A stretch of DNA of 64,000 nt from a virus: IMG/VR virus record IMGVR_UViG_3300019487_000019, positions 119,278-183,277 of that record; one strand, 5' to 3'. A program made the translations under genes and the position numbers. Below the pieces are notes generated by a model. It saw nothing but the letters and a program-made list of their open reading frames with translations. It had not been told where the DNA came from and ran no database searches. This document shows positions 27,701 through 36,741 of the stretch, piece after piece; position 1 is the first letter of the stretch, and the number at the start of each line of letters is the position of its first letter.

Positions 27701-30700
27701 TGTTCCTGTTCGTACAATTGAAAACGAAGCAACATTCCTTGTTGCTGCCCTCGCAGGTACACAGCCAGTATATCTTGGCATGAATGTTTACGGTGAAACG
27801 AACCAAACGAAACGAGTGCTCAATCAATATCCGTTGTTCAACGTTTATGACACGTGTACAAGCGAGGTCATTAAGGCTTCACCTCTATTTGCCTTCAAAG
27901 AAGATCCTACCCAACCAATTAATGGGGCGGTTCAGCGTCGCATCATTGTAGAAGATGGTGGACGTGAATATACATTTGAACAATTTCTCTTAGAACAGGA
28001 TGATGGAGTAATTTACAGCTACCGACTGTTTGATGGTCGAGTCCAACTGAATGACTATTGGTTCAACACCGCTAATAACACACTGAAGAAATGGAATGGT
28101 CGGACCTGGCAAGAAGTAGTCGTTCTCCAAGATACGAATGACCGACTAACAGTACATCGCCCATTTGTTGGAACAACACCACCAACATATTTGGTATCAG
28201 TTGTCGGTAGTGTATGGTATGACACGAGCGCTAAAGTTGTTCGTGAGTCGAATGGTGTAGCGTGGGCAGATGTAGCGTGGCCGGAATACGACAATCCATT
28301 CAGCAGCACCACACCCGTTGGTCTGTTTATTGAAGGGACGGATCCAACACTGACCACAATTTGGCGAAGTGTGCCACAGTATACACACAATACATCCGGT
28401 CCACCTTCGACATGGACGGGTGGAGTTTACATTCCTGAGTGGGTTGATGGTGACCGAAACGTGTTGCCGGTGGGCGACCCAAATGGAGACTGGGAAATTC
28501 CCGATCAGTGGCGCCTTAACGCAGAACACCACAACAAAGCTGTGGTGAAATATAGTGAAATTGTTACACATTTTCGATCTGTTCTTGCAGCACAGCCAAA
28601 TGTCTTTGGTTTTCTTGGAGGTGGGGCGAATGTTCGAACACAGGCCGAATACGATTATTCGCTTGGCGGAATAATGAAAGAACACAATGACAGTTATGAT
28701 ACATTGCTGTCGGCGGTAAATGAGATTGCTCTCACGCCACTTACTGTAATCGAATTTGCTGAAGACCAATATGCAAATCTGTTGCTCACAATCAAGGAAT
28801 TGTATCAAAAGAATCTGTTGTCATACCTTGCTATCACATCAACAGCATCGATCATTGATCAGGCCAGCTTTATCACAACATCGGTTATTGGCGTTTATGA
28901 AGGAAATGACTTTTATGGTCAGGTTTATGTTGATACCAGTGCGTTTGACGGGGTCAACGGTATTCGACATTGGATCTCAACCATACCAATGTTTGGATTT
29001 GGGTTCAAAACAATTCCATACGTAAACATTGATGCTGATCTTGGAATCTATGAGTTGGTTCATCATGATGGACACCGATCGCACATTGAGTTTACCGTGG
29101 GTGAAGAAGATAGCTACGCACGACTGCTTGTGAATCTTCCCGACCCACGTGTGTTCAATGACACTCTTGGTAAGCTCTCTTCATCTGCACCTCCAGCAAC
29201 CATGACAGCATTCCTAACGGCATTTGGAGTAGAACGAGGTGGTGTTTATTGGTACCGCACATCCGGCCCCCGCGCATTGTATCGCTTCAATATTATTGGG
29301 GCGACTCCTACCGCTCCTTCGCTTATCGGTCTTCCCGACGGAGTCTACTATTGGGATACAGCCCTTACGCAATTGTTTATCACAAGTGGAGGTCTGTGGG
29401 TAGCTGTTGGTCTACCGGGAGTGATTTCACCCGCTTGGCAACAGGTGGATATGCGTGAATTGTTGACAGACGTTCTGTTGGAGGTTGAGAATAGATTGTA
29501 TGCCGTAACACCTGTTTACGACGAACTTGTGTTTGACTTTGATTCGTTGACGCCAACTGTCAGTGAACAAGCATACTTTGATGAGTATACTGAAGAACAG
29601 TTTATGGCTTTTGTTAATGAGCGCCACATTCGAGCACCGTTCGAAAATGTTGGATATACACCAACGAACGCCTTCACGTGGAACTATATTAATAGCACAA
29701 TCACAACGCCACCAACCGGCGCGATTTCGCCCGACCGTGCTGCCTCATGGCAGGAATTGTATACTCGGTGGTATGGAACGCCATATCCACATCTTGAGCC
29801 ATGGAAACTTCAAGGCTATACAGATAAGCCATCGTGGTGGGATGCTGAATACCTAGACCTATCAGGCACACGTCGTTGGATTTACAACCATAGCACCACA
29901 ACCGGTATGTGGGAGAACATTCGTGTTGGTCTGGTCCCACTACCATACGACCTACCTGATGGTACGCCAAGCACAGCAGTGCCAGGTGAAGTGCGTACGT
30001 ACAATTACTTCTCGGTCAACATTGCTGACACAACTATTGCGGGCAATTTCAATCCTGATGATTTGCTACCTCCATATTACAGTACGGTATCAATTGTTGT
30101 TCGTTCGTTGTTTACAAGCCTGGCGGCGGAGATTGTTGCACCTGGTGCAAATTATGTTTACGGCGACGGTGGTCCAGTTGAATGGCTGTGGACTGTTTCT
30201 GGAGAGCATGTTTACGACCCATTGGTAATTGCCTTCCGTATGCAGCCGGTTCGATTCTTGCACTATACGTTCGGTCCACAATTTACTCGCGTGAATAATC
30301 TTCAGGTTGAAACGGCTCTGTGTCAGATCTACAGCCACGAAGACGTGTTATTCCACGGCGACCTCTACACTGGTGATCAGTCGTATTTGGTACGAGGGCT
30401 GAATCAGTGGTATGTCAACTACAATCGCTACGTTGGCTATGATACAAACAAAGAATTCCGTGTACTGTGGGCTCAGTGGGATCCATTGCTCGCCTACCAG
30501 TTTTCGGGCATTATTGACACGAGTACGTTTGAAATTACTAACAAGTATTACGATGTTGTTGCGCAAGATTACAACATCGTTCTGGCAAACATTGGCGTCA
30601 TCAAAGATATGTGGATGGATGCGTTTGAAGTCACGGTGTTGAACATTCCTCCAGCAATCGTACAGTACAACAATGAATCGTCGTGGCGGTTGGAACTAGA

Positions 30701-33700
30701 TAATTTGGCAAGCATTCCGCGAACAATCTCATATTATGACGTCAAGCGTTATCCGTTTGTTGTGGATGTCCAAACAAATACAGCAACGATTTTCCAATAC
30801 AACATTCTAACAGCTCTGCCAATTGCAAAACTGTTTGAAGTTGAGGGTGATCATGTAACACAATTTACGGACGGGACCCAGTTTGATATCATCAACTCAT
30901 CAAGCAATGATGGTACCTATACGGTAAGTGGCTCGGCCGTTTACGATCCATCGACCAACAGGACTCGTATTACTGTCGAAGAGACGATCCCTTCAACAAA
31001 CACAGACGGAATTATCGATTTTCCAAATTCTATTCTACCGTGGGCTACGGGCCAGCTAGTTTTCGTTACCTCTTCACGGATTCTACCCGCCCCACTGGTA
31101 CAAAATCAACCTGTGTATCTAGTTGTTGTGAACGGTCGCCAGTTTCGAGTTTCAGACACACCAGTAGGTGCATCAATATTATCGCCCATTCTTGCTGTAG
31201 CAACAGGGCCGATGGGAGCATTCTCGATCGCAGGGAACCAAACAGCTTATTTCCCGAGCAGCACCGCGTTTGGTGTTGTTGGCTCGACTGGAAATGATGG
31301 AAACTACACCGTTTCAACGACTTTATTCGATGGAACCAATACTGTAATAATGGTGGCACAATCAGTGCCAAACGCAACTGTTGATGGTTCTATTCAGAAT
31401 GCTTCTTTCAAGTGGACAACCACTGGTAGTGGTGATTTGAATGTAGGTGAAGTTGATTCGTCATTCACGGTGTTTGGATCAGCGTCGCTTTCGAATGAGT
31501 TGTGGTATCATTTTGCCCTCGACAACACGAAAGTACGAACCTTTACACCACCTTATACAATCGCTGGTATTCAGCGAATGATTGATATTATCGACGGCTA
31601 TCAAGCTTATGAAAAAGACTTGGGAGTCTTGTATAATCTTGGCCTGGCAGGAGAAGTCGATCCTGAAACAGGTCGAGCAGTAAGTTGGCAACTAGAGATA
31701 GAGCGCTTCATTGATTGGGCATTCCGGTTGCGTCGTTCACGATTGTCGTTGAGTGATCGGTTTGGCTTTGTTGTCAACAGTCTTCCAAACGATGAACTGA
31801 TCTTTACAGGGCAAATTCCACAGTGGACATTGGGAACACAACTACTTGTTTCAACGACAGGAACGCTTCCTGATCCCTTGCAGGCAAATGTGCCTTACTT
31901 TTACGTTCCAACAGCAACACCAGGAATCTTTCAGCTTTCAACCTCGCGTCTGATCTCCCCGACAACGATTGTTGATCTTGTAGGTAATGGTAGTGGAACG
32001 TTGCTCATTGCACCATACAAACGTGCAACGAGTTTCCCGTCCATGGAATTGAATCCAGCACGCAATAATATTTGGATTGATACACCACAAGGTGTTCTAG
32101 CAAACGTCATTCAAGGTCCATATGCTGATATTCGCGTACAGCAGACGATTTTTGACCAGTATAGCCGTCCACTAACGCCAGACAAACTACTTGTCTATCG
32201 TCAAGACAAACAGAATCGTGTTTCGATTCGTGCTGCGATTCCAAACGATGTCGTTCCACCTGCAATTTCCTTGGCGGACCCATACAATTATATCCACATG
32301 GGTGGAGCACACTTCTTCCTTGAGGGATATGAACATATTGTCCTGTTTAACGACTACACGGTCGGTAATCAGATTATCTACGACCAATTCTTTGGTCTGC
32401 AAACACAGCGATTTGGGGTGGATTATTACGAAAAGAATGACTATACGTTGCGTCCGACCTTGGGCGGCTACTACTTGCTGAGCAATAAGTTCTACCGCAA
32501 CATTGAAGGTCAGACCACAGACATGCGGAAGTATTACGATACGTATGACCTAAATGAAAATACAGAAGTTGCGCGCCGTTCACGTAGTCTACTTGGCTAC
32601 CGCGCTGGACAAAGTTCATTCTTGGATCTGTTGAATACGAACTCGAAGACACAATTTGTCTTTTATCGTGGAATGATTCAAGCCAAAGGTTCGATTAATT
32701 CTGTCAAGGCCTATGTTAATTCACGACGCTTCGTGGACGCAAAGATTGATGAGTTTTGGGCGTGGAAACTGGCGGATTTTGGTGACTCGCGACCAAAAAT
32801 TTATCCAGAGATTAAGCTCCTGGCAACAGATGGTTTGCTAGATGATGTCCGGCTAGAATTCTTGACCGATAGTGAAGCAACTGATACCGAGGCTGTTGAG
32901 GCGGACGAAGCAAATGGCTTTCAAGTTGTTACTTTCAGCGACGAAGATCGATGGGTCGATGCTCCTGAACAGCGTGACTTGCTTGAAAATTCAATCTTGT
33001 TCTTGGATAGCGAAGTATCAACACTGACAAAAGTTTATGCATCATCTGTGATGCCACTGACAGCGCAAACAACGGTTGACTATTGGTACAATAAAACAAC
33101 GGAACAGCTTCTTGTGTGGAATGGAACATCGTGGGCGATAGCCGTAAATCCGTCAATCACTATTACCGAGGTGTCTGGTGACTTTTATATCAAAGTCCCA
33201 ACGTTCTGTGATACAGTTCGTGTGACACGACGTGTGCTAACGTCTTCTGGTGATCTGCGGTATTATACACCGGAATTCTTGACGGTTGAAAACATTCCTC
33301 GATCACCAATCAATCCTGATGATGATTTGTTGATGCAGCCATCGCTGCTGACCGAGCCACTTGGTAATGATGAGGTTGAGCGTACAAACTCCGAAATCAT
33401 TCGTATGAGCGGCACCGGTCTTGAAGGTATCTTGTACATCTTTACAATCAATCCGGCAAAGTCGAAGAACAGTCCAGCAAAGATTATCGACTACCAATCG
33501 GAAGTAGTCTTGTCAGATGTTCCGTTCTGGCATCCGGCTCGAGGTCATCATTCACCAATTGCAATTCATAACGTTGATTTGCAACACGCAACCGATCCGG
33601 CCCTGTACACAAATACGTTAAACCCTAATGATCTATCCGAACAGCCTTGGAATCAGGCAGAACAAAATACAGTATGGCTTGAGACAAATTCACTTGGTTA

Positions 33701-35774
33701 TGTGCCGTATTACGACGATATTCTGTTCCCAAACATCAATGACAGGCTTGTTTCTTGGGGCCGTTTGGCAGACTGGAGTGAGGTACGCGTCTACCAATGG
33801 GTTGAGACCGATTTGACCCCTGAAGAATATACAGTAGCGGCCGCCGATCAGGTTGGTGATGACACAATTGCATCCAATACCAAGACAACGGGCACTCCGA
33901 AACTAATGTCTTTCCGTCGTGAGCGTACGCCGCTGAGTGCCACACCGACGGTTGGTACACAGGATCTTGTTGTTGCAAATACATTTGATGTTGGTAATCA
34001 GGTTTTGTTGACGACCAGTGGTTCACTTGTCATTTCTCAAGCAGGTGTTTTTGTAAATACAGAATTGTTTGGTGCACTTCAATCATCGATGACGGCAATT
34101 ATTTCTTTGACTAACGTTGCTGGGACGCTTGATGAGCCAAGTACAGCAACTGCGACAATTTATGACACACCGACTGTTCAGCCAAATACAGCGACGGGCT
34201 TGGTTGCCGGCACGTATGGTTTCAAGGTGAACTTAAACGGCGCAGGTGCAATTGAATACGCCGTCATCATCCCAGGTCCAACAACGACTATTGAAGAGTT
34301 GGCAACCCTGATGAATACAGCTTTGCTGGGTGTGGGTACAGTCGAAGCACAGAACAATGCCATCATCATTACATCTTTGCCACTTGAATTGCCAACAACA
34401 CTAACAACAGTTTTGGCAACGGGAACAAAATATTTCGTCGTGTTTGGCACAACAACTAGCGCTCTTCGCTTGAGTGATACCGCAACTGGAACATCGTTCA
34501 CATACACAACGGCAGGTATTGGTAATCTACAAGTCGTGCCAGTATTTGTTGCTGAAGACTGGGTACGGAAGCCGGTTGTATCACAGAAAATCCTTCCAAC
34601 CATTGAGGGCTATCCCCTATCAAACCCAACCTTTACGCTTGATGGGGCACTGTTTGCGGAGAATGATGTTGTGAATGTATATGTTAATGGTACATTGGCA
34701 GACGAAGGCCTAATTATTGATAGTTCGTTGCAGATCGTAACAGAACTTGGTTTAACGGTCGCTGATATCGTTGTCGTCGCTCGTCCAGTTCCAGTATTAA
34801 CACCAGAGCAACTCGCCTTCGACCCAGACACCGAAGACGATGGAACAATTAACGTCCAATATAAGGAATCGACCGAGTTTACAGTACGTGCTATCACAAT
34901 TGATGGCACAGATCGAACATTGTACTATTTTTGGGTTGAGAATCGATTGAATCGTGAAATCGGTGTGCAGAACAACTTGGCACCAATCCTTGTTGGCCAA
35001 CAACTGACAAGCATTCCAACGCCTTACTTGGTAGTTCAGCGCCCACAAGACGATCCGTACCTTGCAGAGCGCTTTGGTTATGGTATTATCTACGATAGCT
35101 CTTACAGCGTGCCGTGGATCTATGATCAGTTTCCGGCCGTTCCCGTCTTTTATCGTCAGGCTATTTTGCGTCGAGCTGCTGACTATATCACAACCGATGA
35201 TCGTTATGAAGTTCGATTTACACGTGATTTTACGCTTCGAGACACATTGGAGGACCGCGTCAATCTGAAAGATACACACCAGGAATGGTTATTGATTCGT
35301 CGGTCACAGGGATCGAATATTGACCGAACGCTGTGGGATCGTTTGACAGAGGCCCTGATTGGATACAAACTAACTGATCCAAGCATCCTCGTCCCATCAC
35401 TCGAGCGTACTTTGTACGACGAAGTCGCGGGAACGGACACACAATACGGCTTGGATGAGAAGCAAGCAATGACGTCAGGAACACTGTCACTCGACACGGT
35501 TCTCACCTATTTGGAAGACCCGAATAACGATTTCTATCCAATTGACATCAATTCATTCTTTGCAACGTATTCCTTTGATACACCGGCAAATATTGCGACG
35601 GCAATGGATGCGATATATAACACATTTAACTCATTGCACGTCAACAATATCTGGTTTAACTGCCTAGAAGATGGCTTCTCGGTGAAATCTAAATATAAAG
35701 AGTTCTTCAAGACGTCATGGGTAGCACTGCATGGTATTCGTGTGCTTGAAATTGCAGGTATTTTTGATGACTAG
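24720..35774 (+). CDS. Giant baseplate/virion structural protein (3684 residues, gp7 position)
   Basis: This single ORF spans 11 kb and starts with GTG at 24720, preceded by AGAGG. The N-terminus (NIFEMLPNVLRSDTNEAVF) resembles very large structural proteins of cyanophage-type T4 relatives, and the place directly after gp6 is that of wedge protein gp7 (1032 residues in T4). The sequence is a patchwork of beta-rich modules: five copies of a ~75-residue domain (pattern W-x-hydrophobic-x-G near the start, then G-x-Y-T-V and a final V-x-E-x-I-P), short W-x-D-T motifs with N-G-x-x-W, and segments without match. No signal peptide, nuclease or intein motif is seen. It probably forms an extended outer part of the baseplate or a host-contacting arm; receptor binding is inference. 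Confidence 0.8.
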   Translation: MSNSDADDKPRTNIFEMLPNVLRSDTNEAVFENVFNKFLTKDDTSHIAGYIGQSNPTSLTKRQLPEPTPQLQAFQLQPTLYTKVGSSEYVLPFKSFQKQSELMGIDFTRMQEWGNALQFNWVPPVNFDMLVNYADYFWFSGDLLDRPQYLTIESRCNKQQGILAAYNKLVAAFGDLFPIIEINVAENSVTISGQYTTLFIEGFRVWIKGTSDINIRNQFFTVLTSTYNLSTQTTLVVGVNAPAQEWTITGNFLSVLTPGAVFNITGNTGGADGTYTVAAATFDGMNTIIMVNETIPLSATPTGTCTIPLNVCAGETLPPQTTIFFDPDVSPIAIRSPTAPPASVVGRYWVDTDDNSVYCWSGLAWIPCSPIASGTLSLQELHSILRRDTNCVCYGDYGWDLALWDDSPPGWEAFLTPLSQPTQAAWITMNGTPVPLDLWLDTTNDILFQLAPAVYTITDVVPGSSLWVVGGDQTAAFTAGTNFAVVGNTGIGTAGFTVVSSVYVPVDLETQITVSEVIPGTATNDGSAYVWIPIIIDWTVFVGDMLVGDVLWDLATSCFNALQEPNQWTQQNKWVHKSHLTSFAGVRRAQIPIIEYDSRAELNSWTKINHVWKYRPVSSGSFETVSAPPQRFELEPIRGWLAVEDPPASSTWYLYLFDENMTQARDYDYTQEFVPDFRFLVRDNAFLNQLLTVDYSVHREALPTDPSAVQGYMITVVKLQDTGPAIDAFFALNPSGGTATNKRLEPQATSRGDTWRGYHVHWVLSQADETTQAAASQTENPVLARAVNEGDPWAFATQTSVGPTIVGDYFQEITPTTAVSTIQLDASFRFAPITEFVVVGVIPGPGGIWTISGNYASLFSINQSFVIPNNTGGGDGIYTVASVANAGPNTAITVNETIPPLADASGTIETGRLLFALAGQDQLRVFVDNIQQYGTYTEQTATGSPDYTAIGTTTTTLASFTYVTGIVFDAPLAQYAVVRIEVGSASLRDMGLQYVPVRTIENEATFLVAALAGTQPVYLGMNVYGETNQTKRVLNQYPLFNVYDTCTSEVIKASPLFAFKEDPTQPINGAVQRRIIVEDGGREYTFEQFLLEQDDGVIYSYRLFDGRVQLNDYWFNTANNTLKKWNGRTWQEVVVLQDTNDRLTVHRPFVGTTPPTYLVSVVGSVWYDTSAKVVRESNGVAWADVAWPEYDNPFSSTTPVGLFIEGTDPTLTTIWRSVPQYTHNTSGPPSTWTGGVYIPEWVDGDRNVLPVGDPNGDWEIPDQWRLNAEHHNKAVVKYSEIVTHFRSVLAAQPNVFGFLGGGANVRTQAEYDYSLGGIMKEHNDSYDTLLSAVNEIALTPLTVIEFAEDQYANLLLTIKELYQKNLLSYLAITSTASIIDQASFITTSVIGVYEGNDFYGQVYVDTSAFDGVNGIRHWISTIPMFGFGFKTIPYVNIDADLGIYELVHHDGHRSHIEFTVGEEDSYARLLVNLPDPRVFNDTLGKLSSSAPPATMTAFLTAFGVERGGVYWYRTSGPRALYRFNIIGATPTAPSLIGLPDGVYYWDTALTQLFITSGGLWVAVGLPGVISPAWQQVDMRELLTDVLLEVENRLYAVTPVYDELVFDFDSLTPTVSEQAYFDEYTEEQFMAFVNERHIRAPFENVGYTPTNAFTWNYINSTITTPPTGAISPDRAASWQELYTRWYGTPYPHLEPWKLQGYTDKPSWWDAEYLDLSGTRRWIYNHSTTTGMWENIRVGLVPLPYDLPDGTPSTAVPGEVRTYNYFSVNIADTTIAGNFNPDDLLPPYYSTVSIVVRSLFTSLAAEIVAPGANYVYGDGGPVEWLWTVSGEHVYDPLVIAFRMQPVRFLHYTFGPQFTRVNNLQVETALCQIYSHEDVLFHGDLYTGDQSYLVRGLNQWYVNYNRYVGYDTNKEFRVLWAQWDPLLAYQFSGIIDTSTFEITNKYYDVVAQDYNIVLANIGVIKDMWMDAFEVTVLNIPPAIVQYNNESSWRLELDNLASIPRTISYYDVKRYPFVVDVQTNTATIFQYNILTALPIAKLFEVEGDHVTQFTDGTQFDIINSSSNDGTYTVSGSAVYDPSTNRTRITVEETIPSTNTDGIIDFPNSILPWATGQLVFVTSSRILPAPLVQNQPVYLVVVNGRQFRVSDTPVGASILSPILAVATGPMGAFSIAGNQTAYFPSSTAFGVVGSTGNDGNYTVSTTLFDGTNTVIMVAQSVPNATVDGSIQNASFKWTTTGSGDLNVGEVDSSFTVFGSASLSNELWYHFALDNTKVRTFTPPYTIAGIQRMIDIIDGYQAYEKDLGVLYNLGLAGEVDPETGRAVSWQLEIERFIDWAFRLRRSRLSLSDRFGFVVNSLPNDELIFTGQIPQWTLGTQLLVSTTGTLPDPLQANVPYFYVPTATPGIFQLSTSRLISPTTIVDLVGNGSGTLLIAPYKRATSFPSMELNPARNNIWIDTPQGVLANVIQGPYADIRVQQTIFDQYSRPLTPDKLLVYRQDKQNRVSIRAAIPNDVVPPAISLADPYNYIHMGGAHFFLEGYEHIVLFNDYTVGNQIIYDQFFGLQTQRFGVDYYEKNDYTLRPTLGGYYLLSNKFYRNIEGQTTDMRKYYDTYDLNENTEVARRSRSLLGYRAGQSSFLDLLNTNSKTQFVFYRGMIQAKGSINSVKAYVNSRRFVDAKIDEFWAWKLADFGDSRPKIYPEIKLLATDGLLDDVRLEFLTDSEATDTEAVEADEANGFQVVTFSDEDRWVDAPEQRDLLENSILFLDSEVSTLTKVYASSVMPLTAQTTVDYWYNKTTEQLLVWNGTSWAIAVNPSITITEVSGDFYIKVPTFCDTVRVTRRVLTSSGDLRYYTPEFLTVENIPRSPINPDDDLLMQPSLLTEPLGNDEVERTNSEIIRMSGTGLEGILYIFTINPAKSKNSPAKIIDYQSEVVLSDVPFWHPARGHHSPIAIHNVDLQHATDPALYTNTLNPNDLSEQPWNQAEQNTVWLETNSLGYVPYYDDILFPNINDRLVSWGRLADWSEVRVYQWVETDLTPEEYTVAAADQVGDDTIASNTKTTGTPKLMSFRRERTPLSATPTVGTQDLVVANTFDVGNQVLLTTSGSLVISQAGVFVNTELFGALQSSMTAIISLTNVAGTLDEPSTATATIYDTPTVQPNTATGLVAGTYGFKVNLNGAGAIEYAVIIPGPTTTIEELATLMNTALLGVGTVEAQNNAIIITSLPLELPTTLTTVLATGTKYFVVFGTTTSALRLSDTATGTSFTYTTAGIGNLQVVPVFVAEDWVRKPVVSQKILPTIEGYPLSNPTFTLDGALFAENDVVNVYVNGTLADEGLIIDSSLQIVTELGLTVADIVVVARPVPVLTPEQLAFDPDTEDDGTINVQYKESTEFTVRAITIDGTDRTLYYFWVENRLNREIGVQNNLAPILVGQQLTSIPTPYLVVQRPQDDPYLAERFGYGIIYDSSYSVPWIYDQFPAVPVFYRQAILRRAADYITTDDRYEVRFTRDFTLRDTLEDRVNLKDTHQEWLLIRRSQGSNIDRTLWDRLTEALIGYKLTDPSILVPSLERTLYDEVAGTDTQYGLDEKQAMTSGTLSLDTVLTYLEDPNNDFYPIDINSFFATYSFDTPANIATAMDAIYNTFNSLHVNNIWFNCLEDGFSVKSKYKEFFKTSWVALHGIRVLEIAGIFDD
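25428..25643 (+). repeat. Baseplate repeat module, copy 1
   Basis: First copy of the ~75-residue module: EWTITGNF, FNITGNTGGADGTYTV, MVNETIP. Confidence 0.8.
26085..26318 (+). repeat. Baseplate repeat module, copy 2
   Basis: Second copy: LWVVGGDQTAAFTAGTNF, VVGNTG, ITVSEVIPG. Confidence 0.75.
27231..27452 (+). repeat. Baseplate repeat module, copy 3
   Basis: Third copy: IWTISGNYASLF, NNTGGGDGIYTVAS, AITVNETIPP. Confidence 0.8.
30816..31025 (+). repeat. Baseplate repeat module, copy 4
   Basis: Fourth copy: FEVEGDHVTQFTDGTQF, SSNDGTYTVSG, ITVEETIPS. Confidence 0.75.
31200..31409 (+). repeat. Baseplate repeat module, copy 5
   Basis: Fifth copy: AFSIAGNQTAYFPSSTAF, GNDGNYTVST, and a final VPNATVDGSI. 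Confidence 0.75.
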
Positions 35775-35777
35775 AGC

Positions 35778-35802
35778 CATAAATACACACGCAATATAAA
35801 TA
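35778..35802 (+). promoter_or_regulatory. Tandem T4-type late promoter boxes
   Basis: Two boxes lie 9 bases apart in the gap before the homing endonuclease: CATAAATA (35778-35785) and the exact T4 consensus TATAAATA (35795-35802). One may belong to the baseplate gene that originally followed, the other may have come with the inserted gene. Confidence 0.65.
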
Positions 35803-35819
35803 CACAAACAGGGGAACCT

Positions 35820-36740
35820 ATGGGTAAAAAATTAACAACAGAGCAATTTATCGCTCGAGTTAAACAAAAGCACGGCAACCGCTATAACTATTCTTCAACG
35901 GTGTATACAGGAGCTGATGACAAGGTAACTATTGAATGTCCTACTCACGGTAAATTTTTTCAAAGAGCAATAGATCACACAAGCGGTCGTGGGTGTGCCT
36001 TATGTAATGAAAGGCAACCCTTGACAAAGGAGCTGTTTGCTCACCGTGCGAATGAGAGGCACAATAATAAGTATTTGTATGATCGGGTTGTTTATAAAAA
36101 TGTAACAACAAAGGTTAGGATTATTTGTCCAGAGCATGGTGTTTTCAAACAAACACCAACCGATCACCTACATGGTGGGTATGGTTGTCCTGTCTGCGGC
36201 GGAACCAGGAAACGAACGACAAAAGAGTTTATCAAACAGGCCAAGCAAGTTCATGGCACTTATTATGATTATTCATGCACAGCTCTTTGTGGTATGAACA
36301 GTAAAGTTAGGATTATTTGTAAAGAGCACGGAGACTTTTTTCAGCGAGCGGCTGACCATATCAACGGTGTTGGCTGTTCGGTGTGTGGAATTCGTAAACA
36401 AGGTGGTTATACGGAGGAGTATTTTCGAAATCATCCCCAAGAATGTGAATTATCAGCACAATTATACCTTATTCAGGTAAAAGATCAATTTTGTAAACTG
36501 GGAATTACAAAGAAAAAATATGTCAAACAACGGTTTCCGGGTTTGAATTTTCAAGTTGTTACTTCTACACAAATGACGTTGTATGAAGCCTATCAACATG
36601 AACAAACGTTGCTTCAAAAGTATAAGAAGCAGCGTTACAAGACAAAAACTTTGACCGAAATAGGATATACTGGTTGGACAGAGTGCTTTCCATTGTCGCT
36701 CCTTTCTACACTGAAAACAGAAATTGAAAAGGCCAACTGA
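35820..36740 (+). CDS. Free-standing homing endonuclease: three DUF723-like zinc repeats plus GIY-YIG-like domain
   Basis: The 306-residue protein has three similar repeats (about residues 6-62, 70-125, 131-187), each with a pattern of H-x-x-x-Y-x-Y, an I-x-C-x-x-H-G-x-F core and a final G-C-x-x-C, consistent with zinc-binding DNA-recognition modules often linked to phage homing nucleases. The C-terminus (LYLIQV, FCKLGIT, KQRF, YQHEQTLL) resembles a diverged GIY-YIG nuclease with the Arg and Glu in place. It sits between the giant baseplate gene and the next structural gene, ending 1 base before that gene's ATG, has no role in tail structure, and so looks like a mobile insertion. Catalytic activity is inferred. 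Confidence 0.8.
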   Translation: MGKKLTTEQFIARVKQKHGNRYNYSSTVYTGADDKVTIECPTHGKFFQRAIDHTSGRGCALCNERQPLTKELFAHRANERHNNKYLYDRVVYKNVTTKVRIICPEHGVFKQTPTDHLHGGYGCPVCGGTRKRTTKEFIKQAKQVHGTYYDYSCTALCGMNSKVRIICKEHGDFFQRAADHINGVGCSVCGIRKQGGYTEEYFRNHPQECELSAQLYLIQVKDQFCKLGITKKKYVKQRFPGLNFQVVTSTQMTLYEAYQHEQTLLQKYKKQRYKTKTLTEIGYTGWTECFPLSLLSTLKTEIEKAN

Positions 36741-36741
36741 T

